From JBGSKY01 sp041740995 (GTDB lineage Bacteria; Planctomycetota; Planctomycetia; Pirellulales; Pirellulaceae), in NCBI GenBank assembly GCA_041740995.1, contig JBGSKY010000248.1:1-30600 (forward strand): a DNA stretch of 30,600 nucleotides, given 5' to 3'. Below the pieces are notes generated by a model. That model ran no database searches, was not told the origin of the DNA, and saw nothing but the letters and a program-made list of their open reading frames with translations. The translations under genes were made by a program, and so were the position numbers. Each line of letters opens with the position of its first letter. Position 1 is the stretch's first letter. Below, one piece after another: positions 17,285-24,034 of this stretch.

Positions 17285-18559
17285 TTAGTTATCATCGCTT
17301 TGCTGATACGCTTCGCTGATTGATTCTGCAGCGTGGATCATGTCAGCATCGGTCGTGTTCCATCCCACGCTGAGCCGAATTGCGGAGCGTTGTTGTGCTG
17401 CCGATAGTGCCGCAGCAGCCAGCGAATTGAAAGCCGTTTCGTCCAGCTCGCCGATCGATATGGTCTCGTTGTTTAAGATCATTCCATAAGCTGAATCGTC
17501 GTCGAACTCTTTTTCTTCCTGCTCATCATCAATCAGGTGACCGTTGATCCGATGTCCGTTGATCGACGCGTGATCATAATGTTTGACACACAACTCTGGG
17601 ACTCGTTGCAGCACCGCAGTCGCATCGCGATCGGGAAGCAAGAACAGACGCGTGTTGCATAACAACCGCGTCGATTTTCCGATCGGATCAAAAGTGCTAC
17701 CGAGGCATTGCTTGGTTGTTTCATCAAACTGTAAAAACAATTGCTCGCTGCGCATCGCGAATTTCCGAACGCTTTTTGAAACCAGCTGCGCCGCAGCACC
17801 AAGTGCAATCACGCCGGGCACGTTGGGAGTTCCATTTCGAAATCCTCGTTCGTACCACTCGCCATATAACAATGGCTCGATCGCTGTTAGGTTTCTGACC
17901 ACCAGCGCTCCGATTCCTTTGCTGGCGTACATCTTGTGCCCCGATATTGAGAGCAAGTCCGCGTCCAATCGATCAGCGCTGACGTCGATCTTGCCGACCG
18001 CTTGGCAGCAATCCAAATGGATCAAGCAGTGCTCGCGTTGTCCATTTTTTGAAAGCAGTTCAGCCAACTCTTGAATGGGTTGAATGATGCCCGTTTCACC
18101 ATCGGCGAGTGTGAGAGTCAGCAACGTTGGGCGATCTCCGACAGATTGTGCGATGACGGCTGGATCCCATCCCGCTGGACCGCCGCTACAAACGACTTGG
18201 ACATCGTGACCGCTGGCCGAAAGAGCGGCAGCGGCGCGATGTGATGGCGTGTATTCCCAGGGAGTGAGGACAAGCTGGCAGCGATCGCCAAAATTTTGTT
18301 GAAGCGCTTGCATGCCGCTGCGGACAGCCAAGTTTACGCTTTCGGTACCGCCGGAAGTAAAGACGACCTCGTGCGATTCGCAGTCCAACAGCAACGCGAC
18401 ATTGGACCGCGCATCCTCGATCGCTTCGGCCACCGCGGCGCCCGTCCAATGCGACGTATTGGGGCTGCCATAAAATTCGTAGAGAAACGGTAGCATTGCT
18501 TCCCGCGCCGCGCCGGCAATCGGAGTGGTCGAATTGTAGTCGAGATAAATTAGACGCAT
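17285..18559 (-). CDS. NifS/IscS-like class V aminotransferase lacking the catalytic cysteine loop
   Basis: Fold and cofactor site are those of cysteine desulfurases: MRLIYLDYNSTTPI at the N-terminus, FTSGGTESVNLAVRSG, HLDCCQAVGKIDV and the PLP-lysine motif SGHKMYASKGIGAL with Lys209. The end RSAIRLSVGWNTTDADMIHAA also matches. The mobile loop expected to hold the sulfur-carrying cysteine (SSGSAC type) is absent: residues 322-334 read PELCVKHYDHASI and the expected position is Ala331. An acidic insert with a duplicated INGH unit (about 333-378) follows. The ATG at 18559 gives 424 residues; an open frame back to 18652 adds unconserved sequence. No iscU or suf gene is adjacent. It may be another PLP enzyme or a desulfurase paralogue without activity. 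Confidence 0.82.
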   Translation of the reverse strand: MRLIYLDYNSTTPIAGAAREAMLPFLYEFYGSPNTSHWTGAAVAEAIEDARSNVALLLDCESHEVVFTSGGTESVNLAVRSGMQALQQNFGDRCQLVLTPWEYTPSHRAAAALSASGHDVQVVCSGGPAGWDPAVIAQSVGDRPTLLTLTLADGETGIIQPIQELAELLSKNGQREHCLIHLDCCQAVGKIDVSADRLDADLLSISGHKMYASKGIGALVVRNLTAIEPLLYGEWYERGFRNGTPNVPGVIALGAAAQLVSKSVRKFAMRSEQLFLQFDETTKQCLGSTFDPIGKSTRLLCNTRLFLLPDRDATAVLQRVPELCVKHYDHASINGHRINGHLIDDEQEEKEFDDDSAYGMILNNETISIGELDETAFNSLAAAALSAAQQRSAIRLSVGWNTTDADMIHAAESISEAYQQSDDN

Positions 18560-18846
18560 GGCCGAAGTTTGAAAAGGAAAAGGAAAGAGTTGACGAGTCT
18601 GAAGAAAAAACTCAGAGAAAACCAGCGTCCGTCGAAATTCGACTTTTTGCAACCAGCATCCTGATTGCTACGAGCCGATTTCGCAAGCGGGTATTGGGCC
18701 GCTGGCTAAGCCGATCAAGTTCCGATTATCCGTCAAGAATCGGTCGTATTATTGCCGATGGTTACTCAGGTTGTAGTGGTTGCACCATGCGAGTGCGTGG
18801 ATACGAGCGACGATTTTGCTGCAAATTGGTTAGCGGGGATTCCGGA

Positions 18847-19176
18847 ATGGTTCGTAAGCATCTGTTAATGGCTGCCTTGGCGATTGCGATATTGCCATCG
18901 TTTGTGTCAGTGAGCAACGCGCAGCAACCTCAGGCCTATGGCACCGCGTGGGGCGGCTCCAACACGCCTCAGGATTACAATCGGTTCATGCACTACCCGT
19001 ATGTCTATTATCCGCAGAACTTCTACGGTAACGAATACTACCGCAGTGCTGACAGCATGTACTACCGATATCCACCAGAGATGCAAATTCCGGTATACAA
19101 CAAAAAGTGGCACAACTATTACCCAACTGGTCAACGTTACCATTGGGGCCACCATTTTATTACCGACGTATTTTAA
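18847..19176 (+). CDS. Small secreted tyrosine-rich protein
   Basis: 109 residues from the ATG at 18847. Residues 1-25 form a clear signal peptide (MVRKHLLMAALAIAILPSFV, then SVSNAQ), probably cleaved after NAQ or nearby. The mature part of about 80 residues holds roughly 16 tyrosines plus many His, Asn, Pro and Trp, for example PYVYYPQNFYGNEYY. The same frame is open upstream to 18496, but that part is antisense to the NifS-like gene and lacks secretion features. The function is not recognised; the composition suggests a structural, surface or metal-binding role (inference only). It is transcribed alone, convergent with the EVE gene. Confidence 0.75.
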   Translation: MVRKHLLMAALAIAILPSFVSVSNAQQPQAYGTAWGGSNTPQDYNRFMHYPYVYYPQNFYGNEYYRSADSMYYRYPPEMQIPVYNKKWHNYYPTGQRYHWGHHFITDVF

Positions 19177-19241
19177 ATCGGTACGCTTAAGTGCAGCTTG
19201 ATCGCCGTCGAATTGACGACTAAGTGGTGCAGGTTTCGAGG

Positions 19242-19263
19242 CTGTGTTTCGCAAAATGCACAG
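19242..19263. terminator. Possible terminator between convergent genes
   Basis: CTGTG (19242-19246) pairs with CACAG (19259-19263) over a 12-base loop, and a TGTTTT follows at 19270-19275. It lies in the 115-bp gap between the secreted-protein gene and the EVE gene. The stem is short; low confidence. Confidence 0.25.
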
Positions 19264-19291
19264 TCTGCATTGTTTTCCATGGCCCACGAAT

Positions 19292-19771
19292 TCACTTTGC
19301 GGCTCGGCGACCTTTAGCGATCGACAGAATATGCTTGAATTGCGGCTGTGTTACAGGTTGAACGCTTAACCGCGAACCTTTTTGCAGCAGTACCATTCCG
19401 ATGAGCTTCGGATCGGAACGCAATTGTTCCAGCGGGATTGGCGTTTCAAATTTCGACGCGAATCGAATATCAACTTGGAACCAACGCGGATTCTCCGTTG
19501 CGCTCTTGGGGTCGAAATGGTCGTTGTCGGGATCGAGGGCCGTTAAGTCGGGGTAGCCTTTGCGAGTCACGGTCGCTGTGCCGACGATGCAGGGGGGCGC
19601 TGCGTTACTGTGGTATAGCAGAACTTGATCGCCGACCGCGAAATCGTCGCGCAGCATATTTCGAGCTTGGTAGTTTCGCACTCCATCCCATCCGGTGGTC
19701 TGATTCGGTTGAGCTGCCAAATCATCGATCGAAAAAGTGTCTGGTTCGGTCTTCAGCAACCAATATTTCAT
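19292..19771 (-). CDS. EVE domain-containing protein
   Basis: The 159-residue product is a complete single-domain EVE protein, related to eukaryotic THYN1 and the PUA-like fold, a family known or proposed to bind modified bases in nucleic acids. The N-terminus MKYWLLKTEPDTFSIDDL is diagnostic. GWDGVRNYQARNMLR, GDQVLLYHSN, PPCIVGTATV and the Pro-rich strand NPRWFQVDIRF follow in family order. It stands alone on the minus strand, with no restriction or modification gene nearby, so its role here is probably general (RNA or DNA modification sensing) rather than part of a defence island. Confidence 0.92.
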   Translation of the reverse strand: MKYWLLKTEPDTFSIDDLAAQPNQTTGWDGVRNYQARNMLRDDFAVGDQVLLYHSNAAPPCIVGTATVTRKGYPDLTALDPDNDHFDPKSATENPRWFQVDIRFASKFETPIPLEQLRSDPKLIGMVLLQKGSRLSVQPVTQPQFKHILSIAKGRRAAK

Positions 19772-20023
19772 CGATGCAAAATTTCTGTCGTAGGGGTTAA
19801 CATTCGGGTCCCAAGTTCGTTCAAGGTAATTTGAGGCCGCTTTTAACGCTCGAAATCCAATGCCGGCGAGTCTTTTACAGAACCTGAATCCATTTATGGT
19901 CCATCAATTGCTTACAGTTCGGCTTAGCATTGTGACAAGCTGGGCAAGTCGATTTTGGCAGATGGTAACTGGCTGCTATTAAAGTTGGAATCCAAATAAA
20001 GCTTGACTGGTGCTGAAAATCTG

Positions 20024-20051
20024 TTGCCGCAAGGTTGCAGGCTTCTACACT
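20024..20051 (+). promoter_or_regulatory. Possible sigma-70-type promoter of the GT2 gene
   Basis: TTGCCG (20024-20029) and TACACT (20046-20051) each match four of six consensus bases, with a 16-bp spacer. Transcription would begin near 20058, just at the hairpin below. Planctomycete promoters are poorly defined, so this is tentative. Confidence 0.3.
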
Positions 20052-20057
20052 AGCTCT

Positions 20058-20093
20058 GGACGGGACGTCGTAGACGACAGTTCGTCCGTTTTT
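20058..20093 (+). promoter_or_regulatory. Terminator-like hairpin in the GT2 leader
   Basis: GGACG (20058-20062, or a second copy at 20063-20067) pairs with CGTCC (20083-20087). An inner stem GTCG (20067-20070) with CGAC (20075-20078) closes a TAGA tetraloop. A GTTTTT run follows at 20088-20093. This is the shape of an intrinsic terminator on the sense strand, 22 bases before the start codon, which suggests leader attenuation. Confidence 0.35.
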
Positions 20094-20114
20094 GCGAAAC
20101 AAGGAATTGTTGGA

Positions 20115-20864
20115 ATGAAATCACGCTGGTTGGCTGCACTGCCAATTTATAACGAACAAAATCATGTTCACGAAGTCCTGGACGAAGTGAAGCGTTACGC
20201 AAACGATGTCCTTGTTGTGAACGATGGATCGACTGATCAAACGGCGCAACGACTTGCCGAACGAAACGACATCGAAGTTTTATCGCATGAAGTCAACAGC
20301 GGCTATGGAGCGGCGTTGAAGTCCGCTTTCCAATATGCAATTGATGAAGGTTATGAAACGATTGTCACACTCGACTGCGATGGTCAACATCAACCCAAGC
20401 GCATTCCGCGGTTCGTTGCAGCCTGTCAAAATGTCGATATTGTTTCGGGTTCGCGCTATTTGAAAAGCTATGAAGGGGACAGCGAAGCCCCAACTCAACG
20501 GCTGTTTATCAATCGCCAGATCACAAAGCAAATCAATCAGCAACTCGGTTTTTGTCTGACAGATGCATTTTGCGGTTTCAAGGCGTATCGCGTGGAATCG
20601 CTCCGGCAGCTCGATATCCAAGACAACGGATACGCGATGCCGTTGGAATTGTGGGTTCAAGCAGCAATGTTGGACATGCGTGTTCTGGAAGTGCCCGTGC
20701 CGAGAATTTATTTGGACGAAGAACGTTCATTTGGTGGTTCTTTGGACCAAGCCGATGTGCGGTTGGCTTACTATAATAGCATCATCAAACAAGCGACCAA
20801 AGCAATGTTAGCCAGGGGATACGCGCTGCCGGACAGCCAGCGTAGGCGTGGCGAATGTTCGTAA
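20115..20864 (+). CDS. Glycosyltransferase family 2 protein (DPM1/ArnC-like)
   Basis: 249 residues from the ATG at 20115, preceded by AAGGA ten bases upstream; the frame is open to 20010 without conserved sequence. GT-A fold motifs are clear: LAALPIYNEQ at the start, VVNDGSTDQT (Asp37 to Asp41 region), NSGYGAALKSAF, and the metal/nucleotide-sugar motif TLDCDGQHQP with Asp87 and Asp89. GSRYL and the later DAFCGFKAYR segment match dolichol- or polyprenyl-phosphate sugar synthase-like enzymes. There is no membrane tail, so it is a cytoplasmic or peripheral enzyme. It is 45 bp upstream of the BshC-like gene on the same strand, so co-transcription is likely. Donor sugar unknown. Confidence 0.9.
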   Translation: MKSRWLAALPIYNEQNHVHEVLDEVKRYANDVLVVNDGSTDQTAQRLAERNDIEVLSHEVNSGYGAALKSAFQYAIDEGYETIVTLDCDGQHQPKRIPRFVAACQNVDIVSGSRYLKSYEGDSEAPTQRLFINRQITKQINQQLGFCLTDAFCGFKAYRVESLRQLDIQDNGYAMPLELWVQAAMLDMRVLEVPVPRIYLDEERSFGGSLDQADVRLAYYNSIIKQATKAMLARGYALPDSQRRRGECS

Positions 20865-20909
20865 GCGACGCTTGAAATCACAGCATCCATTCCACATAGC
20901 TCGTCGCTC

Positions 20910-22646
20910 GTGTCTAACCCTAACCATTTCCGTTCGTTCGCCGTTCCTCGCCAGAATAACACAGCTTTGTGTTTTCCATCGCTAGATGATGCGGCGGAAA
21001 TAGCGACCGAAAATCAGCGCGAGTTGCCGGCGGAACTAGATCGAGCGAACAACGTATGCTCACCCATTAGGCTCGACGAACTGCGGACGCGGGTTCAATC
21101 GCGATTGGTTTCTTTGGCGTTCCAATGGACCATCGAATCTTTACCTCTTGGCCAGCTCGAAGGCGGCGCGGTTGAAGAGGAACTACGGCAGATGGCCGAG
21201 CGATGGATCGCCGCTGATTCGGTGATCGATCGACCGCTAATTTTTCTCAGCGGTCATCAGCCCGAAATTTTTCACAGTGGCGTCTGGTTTAAAAATTCGG
21301 TGCTCTCAAAAATCGCCCTATGCCATCACGGATTGGCGATTAACTTGTTGATCGACCATGATCTTGCCAAGCACCATTCAATCAAAGTGCCGGCGATTGA
21401 CGCGCAAGTTGGTCTATCGCTCAAGAGCATCACATTCGCAGAAATCGAGCGTGCGCTACCTTGGGAAATGATCGATCATCAAAGAGCGAATATCGATAAG
21501 CATTTTCCGGAAGCTGTCGAATTGGCGTCACACGGCTTACTTACTGAAAAGCCGTTGCTTGGCGAATATTGGCGCGACATGTTAGCCAGTCTTAACGTGG
21601 GAAATCGACTCGGGGAGAGCTTGGCAATCGCGCGGCATCAGAGTGAGTTGCGAGCTGGTTGGAGGACGCTTGAATTACCGCTAAGTCAATTATGTGACAC
21701 CTGGGAATTCGGTAGCTTCGTTGCTGAAATTCTTGCAAGGCATAGAGAGGTCACAGCGGCCTACAATGGCGCTCGCGGAGTTTATCGACGGCATCATCAT
21801 ATTCGAAATGCCGTTCATCCGGTTCCGCCATTGAATGTCGAATTCGCTGACGATATCGAATGGATCGAAACACCTTTCTGGATTTTCAGTGATAATTATC
21901 CTGATCGAATGCCACTTTGGCTTGCGAGGATTGGCGAGCGTTGGTGTTTAACTGACCGCAATAACATTCGTTACCAACTGCAAGATCTGATCGATTGTCG
22001 GATGCAATCGTCGGACTGGGAAGCGATTAAGCTTGGTGGGATCAAGATCCGACCACGAGCGCTGATGACGACGACTTTCCTGCGGCTCTTTGCGGCCGAT
22101 CTGTTCTTACATGGGATTGGCGGCGGCAAGTACGATCAAGTGACCGACTTGATAATTAAACAGCTTTGGGGCATCGAACCACGACCCTTCCTTGTTGCAA
22201 CCTGCAGTCTTTATTTGCCAATGAAGGTTGGCCTTGAGGAGGAGCTGGTCGGCGTAGCAACGCAGAAGCGAAAGCTGCGCAAGATGCGTTTCAGTCCGGA
22301 ACGATTTTTGACTAACGAACAAAATACTCGCCCCGATCTTGCTACGTTGGTGGAAGAGAAAGGGAAATTGCTCGCTGCAATTCCGCCGAGAGGCGAAAAG
22401 CGAATGTGGCATGAACGGATGCAGCAGATCAACGCCGAACTGTTTTCGCAGATTCAACCGGCCTTAGATAATCAATTCATCGAATACGAGCGGGCATTGG
22501 CCGCCGAGCGATTGCAAAAGATTCTCAACTCCAGAGAGTACGCTTTCGTGCTTTTCGATCGCGACTCGGTATTCAAGCGACTCGCGGAATTGACGCCGAT
22601 CACCTGCCCAGACGCTTACGAAGCATCAATGGCTGGACAACTGTAA
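20910..22646 (+). CDS. Conserved hypothetical protein with remote resemblance to bacillithiol synthase BshC
   Basis: 578 residues from a GTG start with no strong ribosome-binding site. No signal peptide or membrane segment is seen. Two segments resemble BshC in the right order: FLSGHQPEIFHSGVWFKNSV (about 112-131, like the VTGQQAGL..GPLYT..K segment), then NLLIDHDLAKHH (compare GEDHDLDE); and KIRPRALMTTTFLRLFAADL (from about 379) with GIGGGKYDQVTDL (404-413), like the RPL..E.LIP....GPGE..YW region. A basic, Glu/Gln-rich coiled-coil-like tail (about 430-560) follows, as in BshC. BshC adds cysteine to GlcN-malate; bshA and bshB are not visible here. The homology is my reading by eye, so function remains open. 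Confidence 0.6.
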   Translation: MSNPNHFRSFAVPRQNNTALCFPSLDDAAEIATENQRELPAELDRANNVCSPIRLDELRTRVQSRLVSLAFQWTIESLPLGQLEGGAVEEELRQMAERWIAADSVIDRPLIFLSGHQPEIFHSGVWFKNSVLSKIALCHHGLAINLLIDHDLAKHHSIKVPAIDAQVGLSLKSITFAEIERALPWEMIDHQRANIDKHFPEAVELASHGLLTEKPLLGEYWRDMLASLNVGNRLGESLAIARHQSELRAGWRTLELPLSQLCDTWEFGSFVAEILARHREVTAAYNGARGVYRRHHHIRNAVHPVPPLNVEFADDIEWIETPFWIFSDNYPDRMPLWLARIGERWCLTDRNNIRYQLQDLIDCRMQSSDWEAIKLGGIKIRPRALMTTTFLRLFAADLFLHGIGGGKYDQVTDLIIKQLWGIEPRPFLVATCSLYLPMKVGLEEELVGVATQKRKLRKMRFSPERFLTNEQNTRPDLATLVEEKGKLLAAIPPRGEKRMWHERMQQINAELFSQIQPALDNQFIEYERALAAERLQKILNSREYAFVLFDRDSVFKRLAELTPITCPDAYEASMAGQL

Positions 22647-22753
22647 TGATTGGCGAAACGGCGACGACAGATCGCAATGGCAACGTTATACTTGAACGTC
22701 GATTTATTATCTCTCACGATCGCTAATTTTCCAAATCGCCGTAAGGTCTCCAG

Positions 22754-24016
22754 ATGCCGGACTTTGTTCAGCTATTTACTCGTCATGCATTTGCGGCGAT
22801 TGCGTTGACCATGGTGCTGGGCGATTGGAATTCGGCCGCGCTTGCAATCGATGTCGAACTGACCGATTTGACGGGGAAAGCGCAGCAAGGCGAACTCATT
22901 TCGGTCGACGACGAAGCAGTTTCGGTGTCGATCGCCAGCACGCCGTTGGGGTTTGAATTGAGCAACATATTAAAGCTGCAGTTTCTAAACGCGCAGAATT
23001 TGCCTGTCAAAGCGACTTCCGCCAACGATTCGATTGAGTTGCGTTTGTCTGATGGAAGCACACTAAACGCGTCCGACATCGCCGGTCAAAATGATCAGTG
23101 GCAAATCTCTGGCTTTGACCCACTGGCGAACATCACTCTTCCAAACAACGCAATCGTATCGGCAAAACTTAAATCGTTACCTAGCTCAGCGTTCGAATCC
23201 TGGAACCAAGCGATTGACAGCGAACGGACCTACGACTCGCTGGCTATTCTTCGTGACGATCAGCTCGATTTTCTCAATGGCGCGATCCTTAGCATTGATG
23301 ACTCAGCGATTGCATTCGAGTTCGATGGCCAGACAATTCCAGCGCCAAGAGCGAAAGTAGTCGGTGCAATTTGGTTTCGACGCGAATCGCGAACGGTTCG
23401 AAGCGCACCGACGCTCGTCCTCAAAAACGATTCACGCTTGCTTTGCAAAGCGATTCAATGCAAATCATCGTCAGCCGATGGCGGCTTCACGATCGAAACA
23501 CTTGGCGGTCTGAAGATGGAACTGGCCAGCGATCAAGTTGCGATGATCGATTACGCGTCCGCGAACATGCGATGGCTGGACCAAGTCGAAGTGCTTGAAA
23601 GCTCGTGTGTCGATATGCTTGGAGTGACTGACAAACTGCCGATTCGTCGCAGCTTGCTCGCACCTCGGTTTGTCGAAGCTGATCAACCAAATGCTTCGTC
23701 ATCGAGCAAGCTTCCGAGCAAGAATTTGACGTTCAATGTCCCTGGTCGAATCGTGTTACGTGTGCCGGAAGGCTATCGTCAATTAGAGACAACGATCCAG
23801 CGGAATAAAGAAGCATCGCTGCTGGCACCAATTCAGATTAAAATCGCTGTCGATGGCAAAATCGTATGGGAGAAGGAACTCTCCGGCGATACGATGAAAG
23901 TCGAAGTGAAGGTGGATGTCGAAGCCAACAAGCGGCTAGAAATCGCGGTTGATTCCAAGTCACAATTTCACGTTGGAACTCAAACAACGTTTGCCCAACC
24001 GCGATTGCTGCGTTGA
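22754..24016 (+). CDS. Secreted protein with C-terminal NPCBM-like domain
   Basis: 420 residues with a signal-type N-terminus (about 1-32, ending AALAIDVEL). TAAGG precedes the ATG by seven bases. The middle contains two similar beta-rich stretches (GKAQQGELISVDDEAVSVSI near 40-60 and DFLNGAILSIDDSAIAFEFD near 173-192), each leading to a promoter-like I-x-F/W turn; these look like repeated small beta domains. The C-terminal 100 residues (LTFNVPGRIVLRVPEGYRQL, then IQIKIAVDGKIVWEKEL) fit the NPCBM carbohydrate-binding-type fold common in planctomycetes. It is followed 18 bp later by the HtrA-like protease. It probably binds glycan or protein outside the inner membrane (inference). Confidence 0.75.
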   Translation: MPDFVQLFTRHAFAAIALTMVLGDWNSAALAIDVELTDLTGKAQQGELISVDDEAVSVSIASTPLGFELSNILKLQFLNAQNLPVKATSANDSIELRLSDGSTLNASDIAGQNDQWQISGFDPLANITLPNNAIVSAKLKSLPSSAFESWNQAIDSERTYDSLAILRDDQLDFLNGAILSIDDSAIAFEFDGQTIPAPRAKVVGAIWFRRESRTVRSAPTLVLKNDSRLLCKAIQCKSSSADGGFTIETLGGLKMELASDQVAMIDYASANMRWLDQVEVLESSCVDMLGVTDKLPIRRSLLAPRFVEADQPNASSSSKLPSKNLTFNVPGRIVLRVPEGYRQLETTIQRNKEASLLAPIQIKIAVDGKIVWEKELSGDTMKVEVKVDVEANKRLEIAVDSKSQFHVGTQTTFAQPRLLR

Positions 24017-24034
24017 TAGAAAAATGGAATTCAG

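Larger units (their letters stand above)
19772..20114. other. Divergent intergenic region with leader of the GT2 gene
   Basis: 343 bp between EVE (-) and GT2 (+). A minus-strand frame at 19875-20102 (TTG start) ends with a CPACH-containing segment, but I do not treat it as a gene. The right half holds a possible promoter and a terminator-like hairpin, listed separately. Confidence 0.5.

Noticed and set aside
18496..18846. Upstream extension of the tyrosine-rich protein (226-residue frame)
   Set aside because: The extension is antisense to the start of the NifS-like gene and lacks conserved features; the signal peptide begins at 18847.
19875..20102. Minus-strand frame of 75 residues ending with a CPACH motif (heme- or thioredoxin-like)
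   Set aside because: TTG start, no ribosome-binding site, stops soon after the motif and overlaps the probable GT2 promoter and leader. A decayed fragment is possible but unsupported.
23176..23212. tRNA-like strings TAGCTCAG and GTTCGAATCC close together
   Set aside because: They are too near each other for a D-arm and T-arm, no acceptor or anticodon stem can be drawn, and they lie inside the well-supported NPCBM-protein frame.
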